NCBI GenBank assembly: GCA_051024685.1
Contig: JAZHPA010000006.1
Span: 30,210 to 94,209, forward strand
Direction of reading: 5' to 3'
DNA from: UBA12545 sp051024685
Lineage (GTDB): Bacteria; Bacillota; DSM-521; Neomoorellales; Neomoorellaceae
Length of the DNA: 64,000 bases
Made by a program: the position numbers and the translations under genes
Notes under the pieces: model-generated
Seen by the model: only the letters and a program-made list of their open reading frames with translations
Database searches by the model: none
Told to the model about the DNA's origin: nothing
In this document: piece by piece, positions 22,663 through 29,766 of the stretch
Layout of the letters: every line of letters starts with the position of its first letter
Numbering within the stretch: position 1 is the stretch's first letter

Positions 22663-23435
22663 ACCCCATCCCCCTTTTTCCTGTATAACCCAAGGCAACC
22701 AAAACCCATACCCGTTTTTTCTCCCAAGCCAGTATCATATACAAATTCTAACACCTCTGGCGGCCCCTCAAGCCGCATTATAGCCTCGCTGCAGGGGAAG
22801 GCATGGTTGGCTGCAGCGTGGTATACCAGCTTTGGCTTAGCACTTAGCAGGGCTATACGGAGATAAAACTCTCGGGCGTCCCTGCCGTAACACATCCATT
22901 TAAGCCTGGCGTTCTTTTCGAGCCGGCTACACGCTAGGTCCGGTTCCCTGTCCAGCAACAGGTATCGGTAGGGTTGGGACGGCATGGTAAGGCTATCGCT
23001 TATAACGCATGGAGACAGGGTAATAACGTCTAGCCACCCGTTGACTGTCTTTGGGGGAACCAGCCGGTCAATGCCTGTAATTTTGAACCTGGTATCTCCT
23101 ATAGCTAACTCGTTTACCATAGCTGTCCCAGCTAAAAAAACAGAAATTACTTGCGGATCAGGCGAGGACAGGAAAAACGAAACATCAGGGTTGCCAAAAA
23201 AGATGCCTTTATCGTTTATGTGCATCATATCCGTATAAAGCCTTGAATAGGCAAAGAGTTTATAGCGCGGTGTACCCGGCTGTTGCCAACCCATATCGTG
23301 CAGCCAACTAGCAAAATCAGGATTCCCCGCTTTAAAGACCTCGTAGACCAATAAGGTTAGGCCCTGGCAAACCTGTTCGTGGGGAAGAAAAAACGTCCTT
23401 CCCGTCTCGGTACGCAGCCTTACCCTTACTCGCAT
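22659..23435 (-). CDS. cas6: Cas6-type crRNA endoribonuclease of the type IV-D locus
   Basis: The 258-residue protein starts at ATG 23435 after AAAGGGGGAAC. It shows the two-RRM Cas6 pattern ending in the diagnostic Gly-rich loop GLGEKTGMGFGCLGLY. Conserved internal stretches include RLYTDMMHINDKGIFFG. His residues at HEQ (near residue 19) and AANHAFP are candidate catalytic positions, but I cannot tell which is used. It should cut the repeats of arrays 1 and 2 to leave a 5' handle. It heads the operon and lies downstream of a promoter whose transcript contains a lone repeat-like sequence. Confidence 0.8.
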   Translation of the reverse strand: MRVRVRLRTETGRTFFLPHEQVCQGLTLLVYEVFKAGNPDFASWLHDMGWQQPGTPRYKLFAYSRLYTDMMHINDKGIFFGNPDVSFFLSSPDPQVISVFLAGTAMVNELAIGDTRFKITGIDRLVPPKTVNGWLDVITLSPCVISDSLTMPSQPYRYLLLDREPDLACSRLEKNARLKWMCYGRDAREFYLRIALLSAKPKLVYHAAANHAFPCSEAIMRLEGPPEVLEFVYDTGLGEKTGMGFGCLGLYRKKGDGV

Positions 23436-23487
23436 TTTTGTTCCCCCTTTGGGTATGACTTACATGATAAAACCATATAAAGTATTT

Positions 23488-23571
23488 CTTTTAATCCCTT
23501 GAAAGGTTCAACTGCTGGATCTAAATAATTTATCTGGCTATAAATTATATATATCTTCCAAAAGAAGTCAA
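23488..23571 (-). promoter_or_regulatory. cas operon promoter with an orphan CRISPR-repeat-like element in its 5'UTR
   Basis: On the minus strand TTGACT (23566-23571), 16 bp, TATAAT (23544-23549) forms a good promoter for cas6. About 25 nt downstream the transcript carries a 30-nt sequence (23517 down to 23488) ending GGGATTAAAAG. It matches the 3' part of the array 1 repeat and is most like its diverged copy at 5701-5730. It lies in the crRNA-sense orientation and is followed by about 50 nt before the cas6 start. A Cas6-binding autoregulatory site or a solitary crRNA-like guide is possible. This gap otherwise holds nothing. Confidence 0.55.
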
Positions 23572-23593
23572 TAGCTTCCTCATGGCAGCCCTA

Positions 23594-23624
23594 ACAAAAA
23601 GGGGCCAGGTATTTTCCTGGCCCC
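23594..23624 (-). terminator. Intrinsic terminator after ardC
   Basis: GGGGCCAGG (23601-23609) pairs with CCTGGCCCC (23616-23624), and on the minus strand the stem runs into TTTTTGTTAG. It separates the anti-restriction gene from the cas promoter. Confidence 0.85.
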
Positions 23625-23659
23625 CAGATACGTTCAACAGCCGGGTGCTTCCCCCGGCC

Positions 23660-24580
23660 CTATTGTCCAAAGCCAACTGGCAATTGCGCTGTGGGCTGAG
23701 TGCCCTCAATAAGCTCTATCAGCTTCCTCGCTACCACCTGGACGTCCTCAGCCCATTCCAGAAATTTCTCTGCATCTTTAACCCACGTGGCAATGTAATT
23801 GAAACTATAGCCCGCGGTGTCCAGGCCGAAATAGCTGGCCGCCACAAAAGCCGCACCCTCGGCTATAGCCTCGCCGCGAGCATAGGCGTCTTCCTTGCCC
23901 AGGGCGAGGTAGTAATCCCTCCCGTCTAAACCACAGCTCCAGGCCAAGCCGTGCGCTATCTCATGCAGCAAGGTCTTGGCCTTCATGCCGCCCTCCAATG
24001 CGGTAGAGAGACGGATCCGGCCAGTAAACGGGTTAAACTCACCGTTTACGCCAGGATCCAAGCAGTCCCATTCCACCGGGAAGGGGCTAACCTCAAGCAG
24101 GTTCTCTAGGAGAGAGTCCGCCGTTTCTCCGCCAGCCACGGGCCTGGGTAAAGGTCTTTCCGGCAGGGGCTTCCCCACGGTCTGGGATACATCGAATACG
24201 TATGCCGTGTGGAAGCCCACAACCTTCTCTTCTTCCTTCTCTACCACCCGGATATCGCCGGTGTCGGGGTCAGGCTCCTCGAGCGTAATCATAACTTTTT
24301 TGATAGTTGGAGCCAATATGGCGATACCCTTCTCTCCCTTTTTCACCCTGCGGCCCATGGAGTTCCACGTTTTCAGCCCAGCAACCAAGGTGGCCTTAGG
24401 ATATTGGGCGAAGATCAAAGCCACGTTGTACGGGCTATATTTGTGGAACCGGGCCATGAACCGCAAAAACTCGGCAATTTCGCCGTGGTTGAGGGTTTTG
24501 GTAACGCCCTCAACCAGGCGATTACATAGTTGCTGAACTTTCGCATTTTTTACCGCCTTGGAAGTCTTTATGGGCTTCAT
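23660..24580 (-). CDS. ardC: ArdC-like anti-restriction protein (ssDNA-binding zincin)
   Basis: The 306-residue protein has the two ArdC parts. The N-terminal domain (1-130) carries the typical YSPYNVALIFAQYPKATLVAGLKTWNSMGRRVKKGEKGIAILAP segment (quoted here only as family landmarks: YSPYNV, KTW, GRRVKKGEKG). The C-terminal metallopeptidase domain has HEIAHG in KAKTLLHEIAHGLAW as the zinc HExxH site. ArdC proteins travel in the leading region of conjugative plasmids and protect incoming DNA from restriction. A GC-rich hairpin and an 11-codon upstream frame whose TGA overlaps this ATG separate the AGGAGG site from the start, hinting at coupled translation. Confidence 0.85.
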   Translation of the reverse strand: MKPIKTSKAVKNAKVQQLCNRLVEGVTKTLNHGEIAEFLRFMARFHKYSPYNVALIFAQYPKATLVAGLKTWNSMGRRVKKGEKGIAILAPTIKKVMITLEEPDPDTGDIRVVEKEEEKVVGFHTAYVFDVSQTVGKPLPERPLPRPVAGGETADSLLENLLEVSPFPVEWDCLDPGVNGEFNPFTGRIRLSTALEGGMKAKTLLHEIAHGLAWSCGLDGRDYYLALGKEDAYARGEAIAEGAAFVAASYFGLDTAGYSFNYIATWVKDAEKFLEWAEDVQVVARKLIELIEGTQPTAQLPVGFGQ

Positions 24581-24721
24581 GAACGCGGGCGGGCCCTTCC
24601 GGCCCGCCCCATTCCCTCCTTTCGGCGAGAATGGTCCGGGCCAGAAGGCCCTTTTCTAGATTGTTGCACGTTGAACCAGGCGGAAGCTACTATATAGAAA
24701 GGGCTTCGTGGCGGCTAAGCA

Positions 24722-24934
24722 CTAAAGGTTGATGACCGTTAGACCGCAGGCGGGGCAGCGGAAACTTACCAGGAGCTCGATTATCTCTACGGCGTACTGG
24801 AGGGGCGTGTCGCAAACCGGACACGGTACCGCAGGTTTAGGGTTAATATTGAGGTTCTCTGCATAAATTGCGCGAATGTGCTCAACGGTGGACGCTATGG
24901 CTATGGCAGCCACAAAAGTATCTAGAGTAGTCAT
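24722..24934 (-). CDS. Small zinc-ribbon protein, 70 residues
   Basis: Two Cys-x-x-Cys pairs (CPVCDT and CPACGL) lie 28 residues apart in the C-terminal half, forming a zinc ribbon around a hydrophobic strand (AVEIIELLVSF). The N-terminal half is a helix (LDTFVAAIAIASTVEHIRAI). A G-rich ribosome binding site precedes ATG 24934. It sits between ardC and the RecB-like nuclease. Function unknown; nucleic-acid or protein binding is the usual role of such ribbons. Confidence 0.65.
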   Translation of the reverse strand: MTTLDTFVAAIAIASTVEHIRAIYAENLNINPKPAVPCPVCDTPLQYAVEIIELLVSFRCPACGLTVINL

Positions 24935-24949
24935 TCTAGCTACCCCCCC

Positions 24950-26047
24950 CTAGCGCTTTTTGCCGTTCCCGGCCTTCTTAGCCCGGAAGCTGTAGTGGAG
25001 CGTCTTAGTACCGTACTTGAGCAGCTCTTCTTCGCTCCACCCCAGCTTTTTTCTTCCTTCAGTGCCCAAGGTAAGGTAAGCAAAAGGATCTTTACCTTGG
25101 GCTTCTATAGCTGTGACGAGATCTTTTAACCCTTCCGGAGTGAACTTCCAGCACTCGGAAGGATAGTTATCCCACACTCTGTCGCCAACGGCTACCGGAC
25201 CGTTGGCGGTCACCCATTCTTTGAGCTGGGCTTTAAGCCCGTCCAGGATGTTCTCCAACCGCTCTATCTCGGCAGCCACGGCTGCAGCCTCCTCGGCAGT
25301 GGCAATGGCCTCTTGCATGGAAATCGTCGGCCCGGCGGGGGAGTTCTCTGCAGACGGGCAGGTGGCAGCGTAGCTGCAGTAGCGACAGCCACCAGATTGG
25401 GGCTTCGGAGGAAACATCTTAACGGGGTCTTCCCCGTCCAGCTCGCAGGCCACCAGACGCTCCTCGATGTCCTTGGCCAGGGCTAGCGCCCATCCCCGGG
25501 CAGCATCGATGAGTTCGGCCGTGTACCGGACAGGTTCGGAGGCCTGCCGGTAACGCAGGAAGTATAGTTGCCCGGTAACCTCGCTGTAGCCCATGTCCTT
25601 CAGGGCGTAGGCGTAGAGCCCGAGCTGATGGTTATCCAAGGGATGATAGAACACGCGGTTAGTTTTCCAGTCAATCAGTGTGCCCTTCCCGTCCCAAAAG
25701 TCAATATAACCCTGCAAGACCGGGCTGCCCGGGCCATCCAGGGGAACCTCGAAGTGCTCCTCCACCCTATACGGTGGAGTGAAGTTCCCTGCCATGAGGT
25801 ATTCCAGAGCAGGGAGCGCTAGATGGTACACTTCGTCGGAGGATATAGGCAGCTCCGCCTCGGTAGAAGCCGTGGCAACGGCTTCATCTAGAGGAATCCC
25901 CGCCAGCGCTAACTCAATGGCCTGGTGAACGCTTTTTCCTAAGACCAAAGGCTCAGCTGGCGGTTCGGGGATTTCGCGCACATATTTTTGATGAAAAGCC
26001 CATGGACAATCATCATATTTTTTGAGGCGGGAATAGGAGTAAATCAT
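24950..26047 (-). CDS. PD-(D/E)XK nuclease with Fe-S cluster, Cas4/AddB/RecB type
   Basis: The 365-residue protein begins with the box YSYSRLKKYDDCPWAFHQKYV and the helix LVLGKSVHQAIELAL. It has the catalytic motifs GYIDFWDGKGTLIDWKTNR (Asp, then Asp-Trp-Lys) and LGLYAYALKDMGY (QxxxY-like). Cys14 together with the C-terminal CRYCSYAATC supply the four ligands of the Fe-S staple seen in AddB and Cas4. The C-terminal 110 residues are a helical extension (EEAAAVAAEIERLENILDGLKAQLKEW) not found in Cas4. These exonucleases act in recombination or phage/plasmid end processing. There is no cas1/cas2 nearby, so a Cas adaptation role is not supported. Confidence 0.85.
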   Translation of the reverse strand: MIYSYSRLKKYDDCPWAFHQKYVREIPEPPAEPLVLGKSVHQAIELALAGIPLDEAVATASTEAELPISSDEVYHLALPALEYLMAGNFTPPYRVEEHFEVPLDGPGSPVLQGYIDFWDGKGTLIDWKTNRVFYHPLDNHQLGLYAYALKDMGYSEVTGQLYFLRYRQASEPVRYTAELIDAARGWALALAKDIEERLVACELDGEDPVKMFPPKPQSGGCRYCSYAATCPSAENSPAGPTISMQEAIATAEEAAAVAAEIERLENILDGLKAQLKEWVTANGPVAVGDRVWDNYPSECWKFTPEGLKDLVTAIEAQGKDPFAYLTLGTEGRKKLGWSEEELLKYGTKTLHYSFRAKKAGNGKKR

Positions 26048-26076
26048 AATATAACTCCTCCTTTTGGAAAAAATTA

Positions 26077-26101
26077 AGCCCCCGGCGAAAACCGGGGGCT
26101 G
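26077..26101 (-). terminator. Intrinsic terminator upstream of the RecB-like nuclease gene
   Basis: AAGCCCCCGG and CCGGGGGCT flank CGAAAA (26077-26101); the minus-strand transcript continues into TTAATTTTTTCC. It lies between the 26122-26442 gene and the nuclease gene and may reduce read-through. Confidence 0.8.
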
Positions 26102-26121
26102 TGTGGATGGTCTCAGCAGGG

Positions 26122-26442
26122 TTAAGCTATGGTCGCAAAACGACGACAGCCAATAACCCTGCCCTGTTCGTCCCGGACTAAGTCATCCGGGACGAGGAAA
26201 TCCCTGCGGCGCAATGCCTGCGCCGCAGGGAGGGAAACGATATAGTATACTCCTTCTTTCTCCGGCGGTAAGTCTGTTGCTGGATCAAGACTTTTGCGGA
26301 CGACAGGAATGCCGTCCACCTCCCCCGCCGGAGTAGTTACCTCCGGCAAGCGAAGAACTTGCCCGGAGGGCGGTATGGTGACAACTATGTCACCGGTTTC
26401 AGAGCAGATGTTGACTGGATGAGGCGTCATATTAATTAACAT
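26122..26442 (-). CDS. Small conserved protein with TPHPVNI N-terminus, unknown function
   Basis: The 106-residue protein starts MLINMTPHPVNICSETGDI. It continues with VTIPPSGQVLRLPEV, GIPVVRKSL, YYIVSLPAAQALRRRDFLVPDDLVRD and GCRRF. I recognise this pattern (N/L-T-P-H-x-I, P-S-G, IVS, R-x-D) as a small family recurrent in phages and actinobacterial and clostridial mobile elements, without a known activity. AAGGAGGAGGATACT precedes the ATG. It is the first gene after leader RNA B. The sequence is all-beta with no catalytic triad visible. Confidence 0.7.
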   Translation of the reverse strand: MLINMTPHPVNICSETGDIVVTIPPSGQVLRLPEVTTPAGEVDGIPVVRKSLDPATDLPPEKEGVYYIVSLPAAQALRRRDFLVPDDLVRDEQGRVIGCRRFATIA

Positions 26443-26481
26443 AGTATCCTCCTCCTTTATTTGATAAGGTTTTTTGAAAAC

Positions 26482-26690
26482 AAAAAGGCCCTATCGTGCA
26501 ACTAAGGCACAATAGAGCCTTGTTTTCGTTGAGTATAACCGTTTCTGGTTACATTCCCTTATGCCGCCGTAGCGGCTTCGGGTCTGAGTGGCACTGCGCC
26601 ACTCTTTTGCCCCCATACCCCCGTAGGGGTTAGGGCCTGTCAAAAATTTCTTTGGAAGATATTATAGCAAAAATCGCGCGTAAAGAAAAG
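26482..26690 (-). promoter_or_regulatory. Promoter, conserved leader RNA (copy B) and terminator
   Basis: An extended -10 box TGCTATAAT (TATAAT at 26661-26666) drives a minus-strand transcript carrying CAGGCCCTA, hairpin, ATGGGGGCAAAA, hairpin, CAGACCC, hairpin, ATAAGGGAA (26640 down to 26554). An intrinsic terminator follows, GGCTCTATTGTGC pairing with GCACGATAGGGCC (about 26482-26526), then TTTTTGTTTT. Its -35 region is weak (TTTTCT), unlike copies A and C. The stem formed by GCCCTA and the facing GGGC block differs in sequence from copies A and C but keeps pairing. The leader precedes the 26122-26442 gene. Confidence 0.7.
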
Positions 26691-26744
26691 AGGGGAACGA
26701 AGCCCTAAAAAAATTTTAGCGCAAAGGCGAAAGAATTCTTCTTC

Positions 26745-26896
26745 ACCATCCTTTTTCGCGCGGAGACCCCGGCTTCAAGCCTGGAAGCGAATATCCGCCA
26801 GGTCTATCTTGAGACGCTGGCGGATAGGCCTTCGTCAGTAGGCCCTAAAGCGGCTTCGTGCTGCAAGCCCCTAGCTTTAGCTATGGGGTAACTGAC
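26745..26896 (+). mobile_element. IS200/IS605-type right-end (omega-RNA-like) remnant
   Basis: The sequence ends with AAGCCCCTAGCTTTAGCTAT followed by GGGG and TAACTGAC: a subterminal hairpin CCCC-TAGCTTTAGCTAT-GGGG (26868-26888) inside GTCAGT/ACTGAC arms (26834-26896). Such ends are typical of IS605/tnpB elements, where they form the 3' end of the omega RNA. An upstream hairpin TATCCGCCAG/CTGGCGGATA (26799-26826) would be part of the scaffold. No tnpA or tnpB gene is present, so it is either a decayed element or a solitary end. It lies just 3' of the 26915-27343 gene. Confidence 0.5.
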
Positions 26897-26914
26897 AAAA
26901 AGAAGGAAGCCATA

Positions 26915-27343
26915 TCAATCCCGAATGTAGAAATACCTGCGTACGGCTTCTTGGAGGTTGCATTGTTCTGCATCCTCCGCCTGCCAAAATCGTTCGGCAG
27001 CATCTACCAGTGCCATACAGTGGAGGGCACTAAGATTTTTTAGCTTTTCTATTAGAGCCCTTCCATCTACCTGCCATTTTTCGTCCAGACCGTCCAGACG
27101 GCAGGCGTCCTCTACTTCTTGCCAAAGCAGGGGGGCAGTGTGAGCATCTGTAATTGCGCCGTTTAATGCGTCTACCAGTAGGCAGGCTTCATTAGCGCAA
27201 AGAGGTACTTCCCGTATTGCCTGGCGGTAAAGGGTATACAGCCGCAGTAAATCGCGAGAAATAACCCCAGACCGGTTTTCTCCTCGGGCATCTACCTCGG
27301 AAATAACAGCATCGTGTAAATAAATGGTAATTCTCTTGGTCAT
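26915..27343 (-). CDS. Hypothetical protein with RHH-like N-terminus
   Basis: The 142-residue protein begins MTKRITIYLHDAVISEVDAR, which resembles the beta strand and first helix of a ribbon-helix-helix fold. A Leu- and Ala-rich helical body with several Cys and Trp residues follows (CANEACLLVDALNGAI; WQEVEDACRLDG). AAGGAGGAGTAAATT precedes the ATG. It follows the DUF1874 gene and is last in the accessory operon. It could be the operon's repressor acting on the GTATGA-type operators, but that is inference. Confidence 0.6.
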   Translation of the reverse strand: MTKRITIYLHDAVISEVDARGENRSGVISRDLLRLYTLYRQAIREVPLCANEACLLVDALNGAITDAHTAPLLWQEVEDACRLDGLDEKWQVDGRALIEKLKNLSALHCMALVDAAERFWQAEDAEQCNLQEAVRRYFYIRD

Positions 27344-27360
27344 AATTTACTCCTCCTTAT

Positions 27361-27678
27361 TTACTCCTCTTTTACTAGAATCCCGTATTCCCAATCTTCG
27401 GGAGCAGGGATGTGGCTTGCTTTTTTATTAGGATCCGTAATCCGGTATTTCAGCCTTATCACTAGGGCTTCATCGCCGGGTTGCATACCGGTATATTCCC
27501 GGCTAAGCTTCGGCCTAATCCCGGCAATGGCATGGATCTGGTCTGCCGCAGTAGGGTAGCCAATACGAGAAATAAAGTTTCCCTGCCGCAACCAGGCTGC
27601 CGCCTCTTCGGGGGTGATGAGGCGGTAGCTGTAGCGACCAGGTCCAGTAATAACCGCGGAATTCAAAAGGTACCTCAC
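27361..27678 (-). CDS. DUF1874 family protein (AcrIII-1/Crn2 ring-nuclease-like), active-site His replaced
   Basis: The 105-residue protein matches the DUF1874 pattern throughout. YLLNSAVI is followed by ITPEEAAAWLRQG, FISRIGYPTAADQIHAIAGI, R-E-Y-T-G-M-Q-PGDEALVIRL and WEYGIL. Viral members (AcrIII-1) and cellular Crn2 cleave cyclic tetra-adenylate, the second messenger of type III CRISPR, and so block that defence. In those enzymes the catalytic His follows I-G in the IGH motif. Here the position is Tyr41 (IGYPT), so activity may be lost, altered, or replaced by cOA sequestration. The GTG start overlaps the upstream stop (GTGA). Confidence 0.75.
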   Translation of the reverse strand: MRYLLNSAVITGPGRYSYRLITPEEAAAWLRQGNFISRIGYPTAADQIHAIAGIRPKLSREYTGMQPGDEALVIRLKYRITDPNKKASHIPAPEDWEYGILVKEE

Positions 27679-28109
27679 GAGCTGGCCCCCTTTAGCGCCA
27701 GCAGGACCGCCTCGGCCTCCAGGGCCTCAACGGCCTTGGACTGCTGGCGCAAGATCTCTTGGGCCTGACGCTTGCGCCCTTCTGCCCTGGCCTCGCACCA
27801 GGCAGTGGCAGCCTGGATACGCCGCAAGGCGCGAAGGACAAGGCGGGGCTTCTCCTGAGTAAGAAATAAAATACTCCGTACGGCATCTTTGACACTTCCA
27901 AACTCTGTATTAGGGATTTCAAAAAAATTCCAGTACAATTCCCCTTTTATCCATACCGGCCAAGCAACCATCTTCTTACCCTGTTGAACGAAAATAAATT
28001 TCCTTGGTCGCGGTAATGGTGTCCCTGGCACTGTATCTGCGGTAAGTTTCTCAGCTGCCGCCATCAAATCCTTGAGAGCGGCAACCAAAATTTTCGTATA
28101 GTCTATCAT
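27675..28109 (-). CDS. Hypothetical protein, 144 residues
   Basis: Both ends overlap neighbours by 4 bp (ATGA with the VWA gene, GTGA with the DUF1874 gene). The N-terminal half has the compact beta stretch RKFIFVQQGKKMVAWPVWIKGELYWNF. The C-terminal half is a long Arg/Ala/Glu helix (RALRRIQAATAWCEARAEGRKRQAQEIL) likely to be a coiled coil. No family is recognised. Tight coupling implies it acts with the MoxR/VWA pair or the ring-nuclease-like protein. Confidence 0.65.
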   Translation of the reverse strand: MIDYTKILVAALKDLMAAAEKLTADTVPGTPLPRPRKFIFVQQGKKMVAWPVWIKGELYWNFFEIPNTEFGSVKDAVRSILFLTQEKPRLVLRALRRIQAATAWCEARAEGRKRQAQEILRQQSKAVEALEAEAVLLALKGASS

Positions 28110-29728
28110 CGCGCTCCTCCTCCAATCTTTACCCTTATCGTTTTAGCCCATTCCGGCGCATTCAGGGCACTGCCGTCGCCAAGAAGGGCGACAATCACTT
28201 TCATCCCCCTGGGGGGACAAGCAGGCCAAGGGGTATAGCCGTCTGTAAGGACTATAACTATTTGCGGCTTGGGCCGTAAATGGTACGCGGCATATAAGCC
28301 GACGCCCATGTCCGTTCCCCCACCGCCTGCCAATTTTACCTGTTCCGGGCGAAAGACCCGACGGCAGGCATGGACCATAGTATCTACAGCCAATACAGTG
28401 ACGCCTTGTTGGCCGAGCGCCCTTAGAATGCCGGACACTTCTGCCAGGGCCTGGGCCAACTCGCGATCGCTGATGCTAGCCGATGTGTCTACCACTACCG
28501 CTATGTTTGGTATAGGCCGCCGGAGGGCCGGAAATATAATCCTCCCATTCCCTATTTGTCCCTGCCGCCGTGATGGACGGCGGTAGGAATAATCTGATGC
28601 CCCGGAGACGTCTGCAATGGCATGGCGGACGGCAGAAGCGAGCTCCTTCCGCCAATCCACTTTCGGGCGGAGTTTTTCCTCGGCCCAGCGGGCCCAGTGA
28701 CCGGGTATTTCCCCCTGGGCCCGGCAATGTTCCTTGATCTGCCGGGCTACATCCCGGCGGATTAACTCCGCCTCAGCCCAGCTAATACCAGGGGACGCCC
28801 CTTCACTGCCTGGAGGGCCTTCTTCCCACGGCTCCTGATGCCCGGTGGCGCAGGAGCCGCAACGCCCAGCACCAGGTGCAGGAGTCTGCACCCCATCGCC
28901 AGGCCCCCCGCCGTCTTGCCCACCAGCGCCACCGTTTCCGATGGGGCTGGTGGGAGACTGGGACGAGGCTTCCGGCTGGGTCGAGGAGGCTGGCGACTGG
29001 GTGGACGAGGACGTAGACATAGAGTCCACGCCGTCACCCAATTTTGAGCCACCGGCATCCCCGGCTTTTGAGCTGGAAGCGTCGTCCTGGGGATCTGGAT
29101 GGATCCTAACGGTGCCCCGGGCGGAATCAGCGCCAGCACTGTTATCGGCAGGAGCACAAGATTGCCTTTGCCTGGCCGCGTTCCCGTCCTCCTGCCGGGT
29201 TTCCGCGGCCTTGAGTTTCCCAGCGCCTGTACCGGCTGAATCCCGGTGTTCCGACTGAGCCGGTGTTCCTTGACGGGGCGCAGACTGCTGCGCCTGCTGC
29301 TCCAGAGCAGCGTAATACTCTTCGGCCAGCAGGCCTTCCGGCTGGCCAATTGTTGCAGGAGTAATTGGCTGGCCAGGTAAAGTTATGCCATGGTTCAGGA
29401 GATCAGTTTCGGTAAGCAAATCATCATTGATCTCCGCGTCGGTGGCAATATTTGCAAGACGCGGATCAAAGCCTTTCATCCGGGATGGATGATCCCGGAG
29501 AAGGTGAGATATTTCGTGATAGAGCACTCCGGCCAGCTCTCCGGTGGTACAGCATGTAATAACCTCCGGATCGTAATACAGCCGCCACCATTGGTCCACT
29601 GCCATGGTGCCTAGGCCGGGTTTTTTTACCGGACAGAGTGCCCAAGCGGCCGAAGCGAGGTAAGGTCTTTTTGTTACCAGGAGGAGCCTGGCCGCTTGTA
29701 TTTCTTGTGGGAGAGTAGACATATTCAT
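28106..29728 (-). CDS. VWA-domain protein with N-terminal zincin (DUF2201-like), MoxR partner
   Basis: The 540-residue protein has a putative metallopeptidase head with HEISH at 71-75 and a downstream IATDAEINDDLL motif, a long Ser/Gly/Pro-rich linker (about 150-310), and a C-terminal von Willebrand A domain. The VWA MIDAS site is VVVDTSASISDRELAQ, with a following Gly-Gly-Gly-Thr-Asp-Met-Gly and VIVLTDGY. Such proteins pair with MoxR AAA+ ATPases, which lie directly upstream here and probably remodel a target via the VWA domain. A hammerhead ribozyme sits 39 nt before the start, so the mRNA is predicted to be cut between the two genes. Confidence 0.85.
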   Translation of the reverse strand: MNMSTLPQEIQAARLLLVTKRPYLASAAWALCPVKKPGLGTMAVDQWWRLYYDPEVITCCTTGELAGVLYHEISHLLRDHPSRMKGFDPRLANIATDAEINDDLLTETDLLNHGITLPGQPITPATIGQPEGLLAEEYYAALEQQAQQSAPRQGTPAQSEHRDSAGTGAGKLKAAETRQEDGNAARQRQSCAPADNSAGADSARGTVRIHPDPQDDASSSKAGDAGGSKLGDGVDSMSTSSSTQSPASSTQPEASSQSPTSPIGNGGAGGQDGGGPGDGVQTPAPGAGRCGSCATGHQEPWEEGPPGSEGASPGISWAEAELIRRDVARQIKEHCRAQGEIPGHWARWAEEKLRPKVDWRKELASAVRHAIADVSGASDYSYRRPSRRQGQIGNGRIIFPALRRPIPNIAVVVDTSASISDRELAQALAEVSGILRALGQQGVTVLAVDTMVHACRRVFRPEQVKLAGGGGTDMGVGLYAAYHLRPKPQIVIVLTDGYTPWPACPPRGMKVIVALLGDGSALNAPEWAKTIRVKIGGGAR

Positions 29729-29766
29729 CCCTGCGGATGCCGGCAGAATTTTGCCAACTCCGGGCT

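Noticed and set aside
24950..26047. Cas4 of a CRISPR adaptation module
   Set aside because: Fe-S PD-(D/E)XK motifs fit, but there is no cas1/cas2 and the protein has a long C-terminal extension; a general RecB/AddB-type nuclease is safer.
26799..26840. Possible third hammerhead (TCGTCAG on the plus strand near 26830)
   Set aside because: The CTGACGA core is present on the minus strand but no GAAA box or cleavage triplet follows a closing stem; an IS605-type end explains the hairpins.
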